Assembly: GCF_029318685.1 (NCBI RefSeq)
Contig: NZ_CP119677.1
Location: forward strand, 3,587,001 to 3,651,000
Origin: Ruminiclostridium papyrosolvens DSM 2782
GTDB lineage: Bacteria; Bacillota; Clostridia; Acetivibrionales; DSM-1351
Length of the DNA stretch: 64,000 bases
Reading direction: 5' to 3'
The translations under genes were made by a program, and so were the position numbers. Positions 1 through 9,488 of this stretch are shown one piece after another. The notes under the pieces are model-generated. The model did not search any database and was not told the DNA's origin. It worked only from the letters and a program-made list of their open reading frames with translations. How positions within the stretch are numbered: the first letter of the stretch is position 1; each line of letters opens with the position of its first letter.

Positions 1-789
1 GTTTACCAAACCAAAGTGGTTATGATATTTATCGGTATATGGCATAATTCCTCCGGGAACACCTATTACAATAATATCGGGGTCCTCCCTCTTCTCCAAC
101 TCTATTACAAAACGGTTAAAGCTTTGAATCTTCTCAACATTATCTATTTGTTTGTCAAACATAAATCTTGGAAATGAGTGAAAACCTAACATTTCGCAAT
201 AATGTCTGGAGCCTATCTGGCCAACCTTATAGCCATTTTCCAGAAAAAACTTACGCAAAGTCAGTTGTATATCAAACTTATTTGCACGTTCTCCGTTTCC
301 AAACACTAACACCACAGGGACTTTAGGCTCTTTAATAGAATATCCGGCTGAAACCTTTGGCTCTGTATTTCCTAGATAAAAAGCCTGACCATGACTTGGA
401 AAATAGGTAAAGTCTACTCCTTTTTTTTCGCAGTAGTCTTCTATTTCTTCTACCTGATTTTTCTCCAAGGAAAGAAAACACAATATATCTTTTCCCTTTT
501 CAGCTGCCTCAAAAACTTTCGGTCTCAATACTTTGGTATAGTTTAATTCAATATAGGATTCAGTAAATATTACAGTATCACAATTCTCCAAGCTGCCACT
601 AAAATCTCCATTTACAACATGCCCCGTACTAAGCCCTGCTATATGTCCTGCATCAGTCTCTGTCAGACCCCAACCATTAGGTGATACTGTTCTGACAATC
701 TCATAATCGGTTATAAGAGCTGAATTCTTTACAAGTGGAAAACTTTTAAAATCGTAAGGGTATAAAATTGCCCTCTTTTTTTTGCTCAT
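1..789 (-). CDS. RiPP peptide maturation protein, TIGR04066-like (3' end outside window)
   Basis: The reading frame is open for 263 codons from an ATG at 789 to the window edge, behind a strong GGAGG at 796-800, so the C-terminus is missing. The product starts MSKKKRAILYPYDFKSF and contains segments such as KFDIQLTLRKFFLENGYKVG and GSRHYCEMLGFHSFP. I recognise these as the clostridial 'peptide maturation system protein' family (TIGR04066). Members of that family sit beside CcpM-type radical SAM enzymes and CLI_3235-type precursors; their biochemical role is not established. It lies 20 bp downstream of the ccpM stop on the same strand, so the two are almost certainly co-transcribed. The family assignment is from memory of sequence and context. 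Confidence 0.75.
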   Translation of the reverse strand, partial: MSKKKRAILYPYDFKSFPLVKNSALITDYEIVRTVSPNGWGLTETDAGHIAGLSTGHVVNGDFSGSLENCDTVIFTESYIELNYTKVLRPKVFEAAEKGKDILCFLSLEKNQVEEIEDYCEKKGVDFTYFPSHGQAFYLGNTEPKVSAGYSIKEPKVPVVLVFGNGERANKFDIQLTLRKFFLENGYKVGQIGSRHYCEMLGFHSFPRFMFDKQIDNVEKIQSFNRFVIELEKREDPDIIVIGVPGGIMPYTDKYHNHFGLVN

Positions 790-809
790 ATTTATCCTCC
801 TGTATATTT

Positions 810-2246
810 CTAAAGTATATACACATCTTCTTCATCGAAGTTCATTTCCTTTAATAAACAGTATTCCTTTAATTGTTGCTCTACATTTTCTCTAACTTGC
901 TTACAATAGAACATCTTTCTATCTATTGATAAATTACCTGAATCATCAGCAAATAACGCACATAAATAACAAAACTTTGCAGCCCAGCACCCTTTACACT
1001 GGTTCTCCGTTAACTGTCCTATGTTTATTAATTGGTAGATTTTATCCTGGTTGAAACCACTATCAATACTTCCAATTTTCATTGCTTCTGAGCATTCACT
1101 TACTTTTTCACAAGGATAAAAATCTCCCTGTGCATTAACAAACAACTTGTGCATTCCTGCTATACACGGCCCTCCATGATGCCCAATCTTTGCCATACCT
1201 GCAGTAACGGGACGGTTATCTATCATAGCATTTTTAATATTAAGATAGTAGGCCTCTACAATCTTGGATACATGTTTTTTATCCAAGCGCCCTATTTTTG
1301 ACATAAACAGCTTAAAAACTTCATAATCATACTGTTTTGAATATTCTTCGGCTGTATCATATACATCATTTATGATATATTCTTTGGCAATATGGGCAAA
1401 GCTTGAGTAAAACCCATTAATTCCTTCATAGTTTGTAAAAAATTCATTTATACATCCAAAATCGTTCCGTGGGTCAAGTACACAATTAAACATGACTTTA
1501 TCCCCATAGGAAGGAAATTTTTCTGATATCATTTTAATATTTTCTATGATTGTATCGAATGAGCCGGAACAGTCCTTCTTGATACGATTTTTATCGTGTA
1601 TCTCCTTTGGACCATCTATGCTGATTGTTAGCCTGACATCATATTCCTGTAAAAAAGAAACAATTTCTTCATTTAATAAAGTAGCATTAGTGGTTAGATT
1701 ATACCCCTTTTCCTTCCCCTCGCTGTTTTTTTCTATATACTCTATTACGTTTTTAATAAGCTCAAACTCCAGAAGCGGCTCGCCGCCGTAAAAACCAAAG
1801 TTTAGTTTATCGGTATTCGTAGAATGTTTTATATAAAAATCAACTGCTTTTTTTGCAGTATCATAACTCATTCTTACATTTGAGTGGTGTCTGTTCACAA
1901 AATTACCTGAATATGTACAATATGCACACCTTAGATTACAAGCCTGAGTTACCTGAAGTGTAAGCATTTGCATACAATTATCAAGGTAATATGGCAGTAG
2001 TTTGCTTGCCGGATGCAAAATCTCTTTCCACCGGAATGAATTTAAGTAGCCCTGACGTTGTATTGAACTAATCACTTCTTTTGAATCAGGACATGTAGAA
2101 TTTAGTTCTCCTGTTTCCACAAACTGTTGAATATCATCATATACATCACTATTAACTTTCAAAATAGCATTTGTATTAAAGTCATAAATGTAGTTAGCTT
2201 TGTGGGTTTTAAAAAAGTGTACGAATGGGGTACTATTATTCTTCAT
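810..2246 (-). CDS. ccpM: Cys-rich peptide radical SAM maturase, CcpM type
   Basis: A 478-residue radical SAM enzyme predicted to modify the adjacent Cys-rich precursor. The cluster-binding motif CNLRCAYC (C103, C107, C110) is clear, followed by the glycine-rich YGGEPLLE segment. The C-terminal third carries SPASM-like cysteines (CIAGMHKL, DFYPCEKV, CKGCWAAKFCYLC) for auxiliary Fe-S clusters. The N-terminal 90 residues resemble the small peptide-binding domain of RiPP maturases. It lies 106 bp downstream of the precursor, separated by a terminator-like hairpin. By analogy with other SPASM maturases, thioether crosslinking of Cys to other residues is likely, but the product is unknown. The CcpM family name is from family knowledge; the chemistry is inferred. 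Confidence 0.88.
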   Translation of the reverse strand: MKNNSTPFVHFFKTHKANYIYDFNTNAILKVNSDVYDDIQQFVETGELNSTCPDSKEVISSIQRQGYLNSFRWKEILHPASKLLPYYLDNCMQMLTLQVTQACNLRCAYCTYSGNFVNRHHSNVRMSYDTAKKAVDFYIKHSTNTDKLNFGFYGGEPLLEFELIKNVIEYIEKNSEGKEKGYNLTTNATLLNEEIVSFLQEYDVRLTISIDGPKEIHDKNRIKKDCSGSFDTIIENIKMISEKFPSYGDKVMFNCVLDPRNDFGCINEFFTNYEGINGFYSSFAHIAKEYIINDVYDTAEEYSKQYDYEVFKLFMSKIGRLDKKHVSKIVEAYYLNIKNAMIDNRPVTAGMAKIGHHGGPCIAGMHKLFVNAQGDFYPCEKVSECSEAMKIGSIDSGFNQDKIYQLINIGQLTENQCKGCWAAKFCYLCALFADDSGNLSIDRKMFYCKQVRENVEQQLKEYCLLKEMNFDEEDVYIL

Positions 2247-2288
2247 ATTTCCCTCACTTTTGTTTTGAAGTAAAAAATATTATTAAGG

Positions 2289-2324
2289 AAACGAAGTTTC
2301 CGATAAATTGCGGAAACTTCGTTT
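2289..2324 (-). terminator. Attenuator hairpin between precursor 1 and ccpM
   Basis: A perfect 14-bp stem (AAACGAAGTTTCCG at 2289-2302 with its complement at 2311-2324) encloses an 8-nt loop. It sits 28 bp after the precursor stop and before ccpM. Such a partial terminator is a common way to make much more precursor than enzyme. In the second copy of this region the precursor-distal arm was replaced by SLH-gene sequence at the duplication junction, so that copy has no hairpin. Confidence 0.75.
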
Positions 2325-2351
2325 TCAGATATCCAGCTATGTAGCTTTTGC

Positions 2352-2534
2352 TTAATTTCTCCTGCTAGAGTAAGAAGCATCGCTGGAGCTGTACTTTGTA
2401 CTGCTAAACAGAGAACTGGAAAGGGATGCATCACCCCAACAGTTGCAATAGCAACCGCAGCCGGTACACATACAGTAAGCATATGCTTGTACAGTTTCCT
2501 TTGTAGCAGTAAGCTTTTTACCGAGATTTCTCAT
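2352..2534 (-). CDS. Cys-rich RiPP precursor peptide 1 (CLI_3235-type)
   Basis: A 60-residue peptide starting MRNLGKKLTATKETVQAYAY at an ATG preceded by GGAGG (2543-2547). A longer in-frame start upstream would lack a ribosome site. The leader (about 1-20) carries the LGKKL...VQAYA pattern typical of clostridial CLI_3235-type precursors. The core then has six cysteines in 12 residues (CMCTGCGCYCNC), followed by a Ser/Tyr-rich tail ending YSSRRN. It is the likely substrate of CcpM, producing a thioether-crosslinked peptide that may be a bacteriocin or signal. The second copy at 7331-7513 encodes the same 60 residues. Confidence 0.88.
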   Translation of the reverse strand: MRNLGKKLTATKETVQAYAYCMCTGCGCYCNCWGDASLSSSLFSSTKYSSSDASYSSRRN

Positions 2535-2931
2535 GAGTTTTCCCTCCTTAAATAATGTAAAATTATCTAACAGCAGCCAAGCTAATGTTAGACTATTACA
2601 TGTGCTTTTACACATGCAATACCTATATTTTTACCATATTATTACATCTATGTCAATTTATATGCAAATGTATTTTCATATTATTAAATGTATTAATATT
2701 TAAACATGTATGGTATTTCGTGTCATTAAATGTAATTAATTGTGTATTTTGTATATTGTAATGGAAAATGTAAAAATATAGAATGTAGTTGTTAACAAGC
2801 TTGCTAATATGTAAACAAAGAATAAATGAACTATTTTTTACTTTTCCTCGGCTATTGTTCTGAAAAAATATGCCCCTAAAAAACCTAAGTAATAATTCAT
2901 TTATCCGAAATATAATATCTAGGAGGTCGTT
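2535..2931. promoter_or_regulatory. Divergent promoter region, precursor 1 / peptidase 1
   Basis: This 397-bp region separates the leftward precursor from the rightward peptidase and holds no gene. On the minus strand a TTGACA box lies at 2651-2656, with AT-rich candidates for the -10 box downstream. A small stem-loop (CATGTG...CACATG, 2599-2616) lies in the precursor 5' leader. On the plus strand AGGAGGT at 2921-2927 precedes the peptidase ATG. The whole region is repeated with few changes at 7514-7911. Confidence 0.55.
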
Positions 2932-4440
2932 ATGTTAATAAAAAATTACAAGAAATTGGTATTTTTAGTAATGCTAGCATTTACTCTATCTGGAACTTTT
3001 TTATTTACTCCACTTGCAAACGCTCAGGTTAATGTAATATCTGACACACCTGCTGTGGGATTTGATAGTACTCTTGCTACAAGTGCCTGGGAAGCAGAGG
3101 GACTTTTTAATACGCATAAGCTAACAGCAACTCCCGGAAAGCTTTCTGTTACTTGTGACGGAAGTACTTTTAATGCTGATGGTGTTACTTTAACTAATGA
3201 TCAATACGCATATAGTGTATATAGAACAACCGTAAGCTTAAAACCAAATACACCTTATGTGATGTCAGGCTATGTCAGAGTATCCGATCTTGCAATAAAC
3301 CCCAGCCATTTAGCAAATAAAAATCCAAGCCCTTTCGGATTTTCTGTGAAATATAAAGATTATTATAATACAGAAGTAATAAAAACCGCACGCTTATTAA
3401 ACTCAGCAGGAAATGCTACTGATGGATGGAAAAAACTTGAGTTTCATTTTATTTCTCGTCCACAAACAGATGCAGTAATTAATTTACATCTTGGTAATTT
3501 GGCTTATGATGCTAAAGGGAAAGTTGAATTTGCAGGTGTTACATTAAAAGAAGACTCCAGCTATAAAACAGTTTCTCACTCAGACTTTGTAGCTGCGGTT
3601 CCTGTAAGTCAACTGGAAGAATACTCTGTAAGCGATACGGAATTTGATAATTGGGGTCTTAAACTAAACTCTGTTACTCAAAAACTTAGACAATTAACTA
3701 GTCAAGATGATTTAGGAGTAACTCAGTGTTTCATGCATAATAATAAAACTTTAGATGATGACTACAATGAACCTTATGCATACGCATATTTTGGTGGAAT
3801 TCTACCTTGCCACTTTAGCACAGCCTGCTCCGAGTTTACTATGCAATATGCTCTTAATCAGGATGCCGTAGAACATTCACAAATTCATGAAATCTCACAT
3901 ACATATAATACAGACCTTAATCGTAAATGGAACTTTGATGATGAAATATTTACTAATGTTCGTGCTGCATATGCTGCTATAGAAAGCAATATTAATGTGG
4001 TTTGCGCTCCTAATTCAAAGGTATATAGAGGAATTGAATATAAACAACACTATGATTCTGCATGGGCAGATTATGCATCTAATTCAACAGTAAACAGAAA
4101 CGGTTACGATCAAAAAGCTATGGGTGATATTTATTTAAGAATGGTTTATGGCGATACTTCAGCCAATTTACCTGCACTTGGTTGGGATGTATTTAAGGAA
4201 TTCTTTTCACATGGAGCTTCTTACACTCCTACTAATGAAATAAAGTTAGACCCTAATTTGACTTATACTGATGACTTTAAAGTATTTATGAACGGTTTGG
4301 ACATTATTGCACAAATTTCTCATAAGAGTATGTCCGAAATTATTAAGTACATTCCAGATGGTTTCTATTACAGATGGTATTATAATCCTTCACAATCTCG
4401 TTTTAAAGCATATAACCCACAAGATCCAAATAACATATAA
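2932..4440 (+). CDS. Secreted HExxH metallopeptidase 1, M60/enhancin-like
   Basis: A 502-residue secreted protein. Residues 1-31 are a signal peptide ending ANAQ. Residues about 35-205 look like a beta-sandwich, carbohydrate-binding type domain. The catalytic domain carries HEISH (319-323) with a downstream Glu at 338, matching HExxH-x(8-28)-E of gluzincins such as the M60-like (enhancin) family. The later W-D-V-F-K-E-F-F and D-D-F-K-V-F segments also fit M60. M60 enzymes usually cleave glycoproteins. Its divergent position beside the RiPP precursor suggests either peptide processing outside the cell or surface remodelling; neither is proven. It is paralogous to the gene at 7912. The fold is inferred from motifs only. 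Confidence 0.7.
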   Translation: MLIKNYKKLVFLVMLAFTLSGTFLFTPLANAQVNVISDTPAVGFDSTLATSAWEAEGLFNTHKLTATPGKLSVTCDGSTFNADGVTLTNDQYAYSVYRTTVSLKPNTPYVMSGYVRVSDLAINPSHLANKNPSPFGFSVKYKDYYNTEVIKTARLLNSAGNATDGWKKLEFHFISRPQTDAVINLHLGNLAYDAKGKVEFAGVTLKEDSSYKTVSHSDFVAAVPVSQLEEYSVSDTEFDNWGLKLNSVTQKLRQLTSQDDLGVTQCFMHNNKTLDDDYNEPYAYAYFGGILPCHFSTACSEFTMQYALNQDAVEHSQIHEISHTYNTDLNRKWNFDDEIFTNVRAAYAAIESNINVVCAPNSKVYRGIEYKQHYDSAWADYASNSTVNRNGYDQKAMGDIYLRMVYGDTSANLPALGWDVFKEFFSHGASYTPTNEIKLDPNLTYTDDFKVFMNGLDIIAQISHKSMSEIIKYIPDGFYYRWYYNPSQSRFKAYNPQDPNNI

Positions 4441-4465
4441 TTAGTCATTATTGATTTTTATGTAG

Positions 4466-4508
4466 ATGCCCAGTTAGTGGTAAATAGCCACTAACTGGGC
4501 ATTTTTTT
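4466..4508 (+). terminator. Rho-independent terminator after peptidase 1
   Basis: A perfect 15-bp stem (ATGCCCAGTTAGTGG at 4466-4480, complement at 4488-4502) is followed by seven T. It lies 26 bp after the peptidase stop. Confidence 0.9.
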
Positions 4509-4525
4509 ATTTATATCATACTGCT

Positions 4526-4591
4526 ACATATCAAGGAATAGGACATAAACAATTATATAATTCTAAATTAGCAGAATATATGTCCAATTCA
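4526..4591 (+). pseudogene. 66-bp remnant of a second peptidase gene
   Basis: This segment aligns without gaps to 9001-9066 inside peptidase 2 (about 57 of 66 positions by eye). It is clearly less similar to the corresponding part of peptidase 1 upstream. It lies after the peptidase 1 terminator and just before the SLH pseudogene. It therefore looks like what is left of a peptidase-2-like gene once located here and removed by deletion. Confidence 0.7.
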
Positions 4592-4604
4592 GTCGATTAG
4601 TTAA

Positions 4605-7275
4605 TCAACTAAACTACTCTTATGTTCTTCATTAATGGCAGAAAATTTGAAGGTTTTACTGTCGTTTTCCAAGTCCTCTTTTGAAATAATGGCATCTGTA
4701 AAGAAAAATCTCCATTTCCCAATTTCAGGGTTATAGTAGTTAATTACACCATGCATCAGTGTTGGTACATAGCTGCTGTTTCGTTAATTGTTATCTGGCT
4801 TGTGGGAGGAGTATATATTTCTAAACCAATTTTAAAAGTAACTATATCAGCTAAATCCTTAAACTTTGTAAACCAGCCATATGGATTGCACTCCACATTT
4901 TCAGCATTTGGTATATTAATGACTGCACCGGCTGCAGCTGTTACCTTTCCTATAGTAAAATACTCCTCTGATAAATCACTGTCATTATTCTGGTAAAAAT
5001 CCAACGTTCCGCTGCTTCCCAGCTCAACGTCACCGATTGATACCTTTCTATTATTTTGTGAACTCACAGTAATAGCAACAGTATAAGTACCTGTGCCGCT
5101 GATATTTCCAACTTTTGTAACACCCTCACTGCCCTGTATACTGAGTGTAACTCCATCAGCTAAGGTAATGTTTCCTACTTCACCGCCCATTATATCTATT
5201 GCATAAGAACTTTTTAAAGCATTCTTTACAATAATATCACCAAGTGTGTTTCCACCGATGATTGTAAGTTTTGCGGTATCAGAATCTAATAAACGGGAAT
5301 ACCACTTTCGGCAAAGTGACCCATCAAATCAATTTCAATGGTTACGTCTCCAATTACTTTAATAGATTCTAAGACTCCATTATCTCATTAATGAATCTGA
5401 GTAATAAACCGTTTGACCTTCCTTAATGGTCAACATGCTATTTATTCTGCCAGCTACGCCTCTGGCTACCTTGTAGTAAACTCCACCTATCATAACTCGT
5501 TCAGTATCAGCACTTGTTACTTTGTAATAATTATCTGTTGGAGCAAAGTCTGTTGGCGTTTCGGCAGTAGATAGTCTTGTCCAAATATCGCTTTCACTAA
5601 AGCTAATGCTTGAGTCAGCAGGAGTAATATTCTTTGTTATTTTATATCCTTTAGTTGGCTCTGTACTGGAATCTGCAACTAATTCACTATAAAAAGTAAT
5701 AAGTAATGCAGAATAACCCAAATCTTGAATTTTATTACTTTGTAATTTATAATGATAATTTTGAGGCAACTGATATTTAGCAATTTCATCCGAATTATTA
5801 ACGATTGTCAAATTTCTTGAAAATTTTATCGTATACTCAGAAGCCTTTCCGCTAACTGTACCTTTTATGCTTGCCCATCCCAAATCAGCCACTATTTTAT
5901 TAGTTCCGGTTGGTGAGGTAAAGTTAGCATCACCTATAATTGCATTATAGTCCGCATCAGTTAAATTTATTTTTACATATCCAGGAACATTGCCGTACAA
6001 TAATTCATAAGTTCCGGGTTCATCTGGTTTTCCAACCTTCGTGTAACTTGATAATTGATGTTTTTCAGAGCCTATCATAACACTTATTTTTGTTGTATCA
6101 ATAGTCAAGTCACTCGCCGATGCACCATTAGAGCCGGAGAAAAAAAATTGTATATTCTTAACAGCTGAATCCTTGTTAAAGTTAGATACATAACCCACCT
6201 GCATACTCAGCTTTATAGAAGCAACTGCCGCATCGGTGTATGCACTGAAATCGGAATTCTGATACTGCGTATTACTGTCTGTTACAATAGCCTTCACTCG
6301 TGCAACATAGGAGTTTCCGGCGCCGAGTATGCAGCAATATCTAAGGAGTATTCTTTTATGTTGCTGTCTTCTGCGACATTAGCTGCAGTGATTGTATAAG
6401 CAAGTCCGCCTGTTTCAGAAGTATTTGGGGATAGTGTTACACTTGGAGTACCTAATTTTATTAAAACAAAATTTGAATATGGATTTATGTCGGTAATTGA
6501 GAGTATATTAGAGGTATTACCTGAAGCATCTTCCGTTACTATATATGCTGTGTATTTTTGATTTGGTGTCAAGCCTGTGAGATTAATCGTATAAAACTCA
6601 GGGTTTCCTGAAGCTGTCCCTATTTTATCTGATGCTTTAATCTCCACTATACTAGGAACACTTGCACTTGCATCTTTTACTAAATAATAGTATTTAACGG
6701 TTCCTTTCTCTTGTGTAGCTTTATATTTTAATGTAGCCGTTGCCTTTTAGCAGAGTCGTCCGCCGAGACAGCTGAAATTATAGTTGTACCTTCTGCCAAT
6801 GGAGTTACTATACCGTTATTAACGGTTGCAACGGTTTTATTGCTGGATGACCAGATTATATTTTTGTTTGTTGCATTTGAAGGACTAATTGTTGCTGTTA
6901 TTGTTCCCGTTGCTTCACCTGCTATCAAGGTCATTGACTCAGGCGAAACACTAATAGAATTAACCTTTACTGGTGCCGGAGTACCACCACCGTTATTTCC
7001 GTTACTTCCATTATCTCCTTGACTAGGCGTTGTAGTACCACTTCCTGTATTATTATTTACAACTGAAGTTCCACCCGTTATAGGCACTCCTCCCGCGGTT
7101 GCTCCTGTTACACCTGTTGACGCCGTTACATGAGTGTTGGGTGTGATAACACGAGAATTATTTGCACCTGCCTTGAGAAGAACTTGCTCTACAGTTCCTT
7201 CACCACTAACAGTAGTTTCTGCATCTGAAAATATTGTGTTAACAACTGCACCCTTTTCAGCCTTTATTGCAGTAT
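4605..7275 (-). pseudogene. Truncated, frameshifted copy of the SLH/Ig-like surface protein
   Basis: Across its length this matches the C-terminal two thirds of the intact gene at 9489-13775, often at near identity. It lacks the signal peptide, the three SLH domains and any start codon. Lesions are visible: single-base changes near 4780 and 5288, a small deletion near 5387, and loss of one of the two Fn3-like repeats. A deletion near 6320 removed about 90 bp between two copies of GGAGTTTCCGGC. The 5' side ends abruptly at about 7276 inside sequence belonging to the precursor 3' region. It is a by-product of the tandem duplication and is not expected to give a functional protein. Confidence 0.88.
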
Positions 7276-7330
7276 TTTCCGATAAATTGCGGAAACTTCG
7301 TTTTCAGATATCCAGCTATGTAGCTTTTGC

Positions 7331-7513
7331 TTAATTTCTCCTGCTAGAGTAAGAAGCATCGCTGGAGCTGTACTTTGTACTGCTAAACAGAGAACTGGAA
7401 AGGGATGCATCACCCCAACAGTTGCAATAGCAACCGCAACCGGTACACATACAGTAAGCATATGCTTGTACAGTTTCCTTTGTAGCAGTAAGCTTTTTAC
7501 CGAGATTTCTCAT
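7331..7513 (-). CDS. Cys-rich RiPP precursor peptide 2, same product as copy 1
   Basis: A 60-residue ORF from an ATG with the same GGAGG ribosome site as copy 1. Within the gene I see only one nucleotide difference from copy 1, synonymous, in a Gly codon before the CGC motif. It is an orphan: what lies downstream on its strand is the SLH pseudogene, not a maturase, and the attenuator stem has been cut. It may still be expressed from its own promoter copy and modified in trans by the CcpM at 810-2246. Confidence 0.85.
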   Translation of the reverse strand: MRNLGKKLTATKETVQAYAYCMCTGCGCYCNCWGDASLSSSLFSSTKYSSSDASYSSRRN

Positions 7514-7911
7514 GAGTTTTCCCTCCTTAAATAATGTAAAATTATCTAACAGCAGCCAAGCTAATGTTAGACTATTACATGTGCTTTTACACATGCAATA
7601 CTTATATTTTTACGATAATATTACATCTATGTCAATTTTTTATAAATTGTATTAGCCTATATTACTAAATGTATTAATATTTAAACATGTATGGTATTTC
7701 GTGTCACTAAATGTAATTTATTGTGTATTTTGTATATTGTAATGGCAAATGTAAAAATATAGAATGTAGTTGTTAACAAGCTTGCTAATATGTAAAAAAG
7801 AATAAATGAACTATTTTTTACTTTTCCTCGGCTATTGTACTGAAAAAATATGCCCCTAAAAAATCTAAGTAATAATTCATTTATCCGAAATATAATATCT
7901 AGGAGGTCGTT
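7514..7911. promoter_or_regulatory. Divergent promoter region, precursor 2 / peptidase 2
   Basis: This region is nearly identical to 2535-2931. It keeps the TTGACA box on the minus strand (7630-7635), the CATGTG/CACATG stem-loop and AGGAGGT before the peptidase start. Both precursor copies and both peptidases should therefore respond to the same signals. Confidence 0.55.
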
Positions 7912-9405
7912 ATGTTAATGAAAAATTACAAAAAATTAGTATTTTTAGTAATGCTAGCATTTACTCTATCTGGAACTTTTTTATTTACTCCACTTGCCAA
8001 CGCTCAGGTCAATGTGACAAGTGACACACCTGCTGTGGGATTTGATAGTACTCTACAACCCCCAAATTGGCACGTATCAGCATATTGGAATACAAATGCA
8101 CCAACAGCAGTTCCCGGAAAGCTTGATGTTACTTATAACGGAAGTACTTTTCAGGCTGATGGTGTTACTTTAAGTTCTTCTACTTACGGATACGGGGCAT
8201 ATTCAACATCCTTAAACTTAATACCAAATACTCCTTATGTTATGTCAGGTTATGTTAAGGCAACGAATATTGAAATAAACCCTAATCATATGGGTTATAC
8301 TAATAAAGGCCCTTTCGGATTTTCCAGATTTGATAATATTAATCAGCAGTCAAACTCAAAAACATATACCACACAATTATTAAACTCAGCAAATAGTACT
8401 GACGGATGGATAAAACTCGATTTTCATTTCATTTCTTCGTCATCGGGTTTAACATATCTTGATTGTAATCTTGGAGGCTATTGCTGTGACACTAAAGGAA
8501 CAGTTGAATTTGCAGGCCTTACACTAAAACAAGACTCAAGCTATAAAACAGTTTCTCACTCAGACTTTGTAGCTGCGGTACCTGTAAGTCAACTGGTAAA
8601 CTATTCTGTAAGCGATTCAGCATTAGATAGTTGGGGTAGTAAATTAAATGGTGCTACGCAAAAACTAAAAGAATTAACCGGTATTAATGATTCAAGAATA
8701 AGTCAGATTTATATGCTTAATGATACGGCTTTAGAGGAGCAAACCAAGGTAGATTTTGCATATGCAGGTATACCGTGCATTTTTAACGCAGTAGCCTCCA
8801 ACTTTACTTTCCACTATGCTGTTACTCAAGATGCTGTAGAACATAGCCAACTTCATGAACTCGGACATACATATAATACAGACCATAACCGTATATGGAA
8901 CTTTAATGATGAAGTATTTGCTAATGTCCGTGCAGCATATACTGCTGTACAAAATAATATAAAGGTTCGTTTTTGGACAACAGACACATCTAATATTCCA
9001 ACATATCAAGGAATAAGCTATAAACAATTCTACGATTCTAAATTGGCAGAATATATCTCCAATCCAACTGAAAACGCAAAAGGGTACGAACTCTTTGCTA
9101 CGGCCGGCATTTATTTAAGAATGGTTTACGGTGATGCTTCAGCAGGTTTACCTCCACTTGGTTGGAATACACTTAAGACATTCTTTACAAATGGAACTTC
9201 AACTTCTTACAATCCTACTAGCGGAATCTATCTAGACCCCAATAGAGGTTATACTGACGACTTTAAAGTTTTTACTCAGAGTTTAAACATTATTGCACAA
9301 ATTACAGGCAAGAGTGCTTCCGATATTGCTAACTATGTTCCAAACGGTTTTTATTGGAAATGGTACAATAATCCTTCACAGTATCCTTTTAAAAGTATAA
9401 ATTAA
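7912..9405 (+). CDS. Secreted HExxH metallopeptidase 2, M60/enhancin-like
   Basis: A 497-residue paralogue of the gene at 2932. The first about 48 residues (signal peptide ending ANAQ and the start of the mature protein) are nearly identical. The remaining sequence shares roughly half to two thirds of residues by eye, with conserved islands such as YKTVSHSDFVAAVPVSQL. The active site is the canonical HELGH (315-319) with Glu334. Differences concentrate in the putative binding domain and around the catalytic cleft, as expected if the two act on different substrates. Known M60 members are secreted zinc peptidases often directed at glycoproteins; the substrate here is unknown. Confidence 0.72.
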   Translation: MLMKNYKKLVFLVMLAFTLSGTFLFTPLANAQVNVTSDTPAVGFDSTLQPPNWHVSAYWNTNAPTAVPGKLDVTYNGSTFQADGVTLSSSTYGYGAYSTSLNLIPNTPYVMSGYVKATNIEINPNHMGYTNKGPFGFSRFDNINQQSNSKTYTTQLLNSANSTDGWIKLDFHFISSSSGLTYLDCNLGGYCCDTKGTVEFAGLTLKQDSSYKTVSHSDFVAAVPVSQLVNYSVSDSALDSWGSKLNGATQKLKELTGINDSRISQIYMLNDTALEEQTKVDFAYAGIPCIFNAVASNFTFHYAVTQDAVEHSQLHELGHTYNTDHNRIWNFNDEVFANVRAAYTAVQNNIKVRFWTTDTSNIPTYQGISYKQFYDSKLAEYISNPTENAKGYELFATAGIYLRMVYGDASAGLPPLGWNTLKTFFTNGTSTSYNPTSGIYLDPNRGYTDDFKVFTQSLNIIAQITGKSASDIANYVPNGFYWKWYNNPSQYPFKSIN

Positions 9406-9426
9406 AAGATTCGTTAATATTATATA

Positions 9427-9473
9427 AAAAAACCGCAGGGAGTCTAATTTTGGTATGCTCCCTGCGGTTTTCA
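9427..9473. terminator. Bidirectional terminator, peptidase 2 / SLH protein
   Basis: A 14-bp stem (AAAACCGCAGGGAG at 9429-9442, complement at 9458-9471) has A-rich and T-rich flanks. It lies between the convergent peptidase 2 and SLH genes and can serve both. Confidence 0.88.
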
Positions 9474-9488
9474 TATTTATTCTTGGTT

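Noticed and set aside
2243-2482. 79-codon minus-strand frame overlapping precursor 1 (and its twin at 7264-7461)
   Set aside because: An alternative frame of the precursor gene. The Cys-rich 60-mer has the ribosome site and the family leader; the other frame differs downstream between copies.
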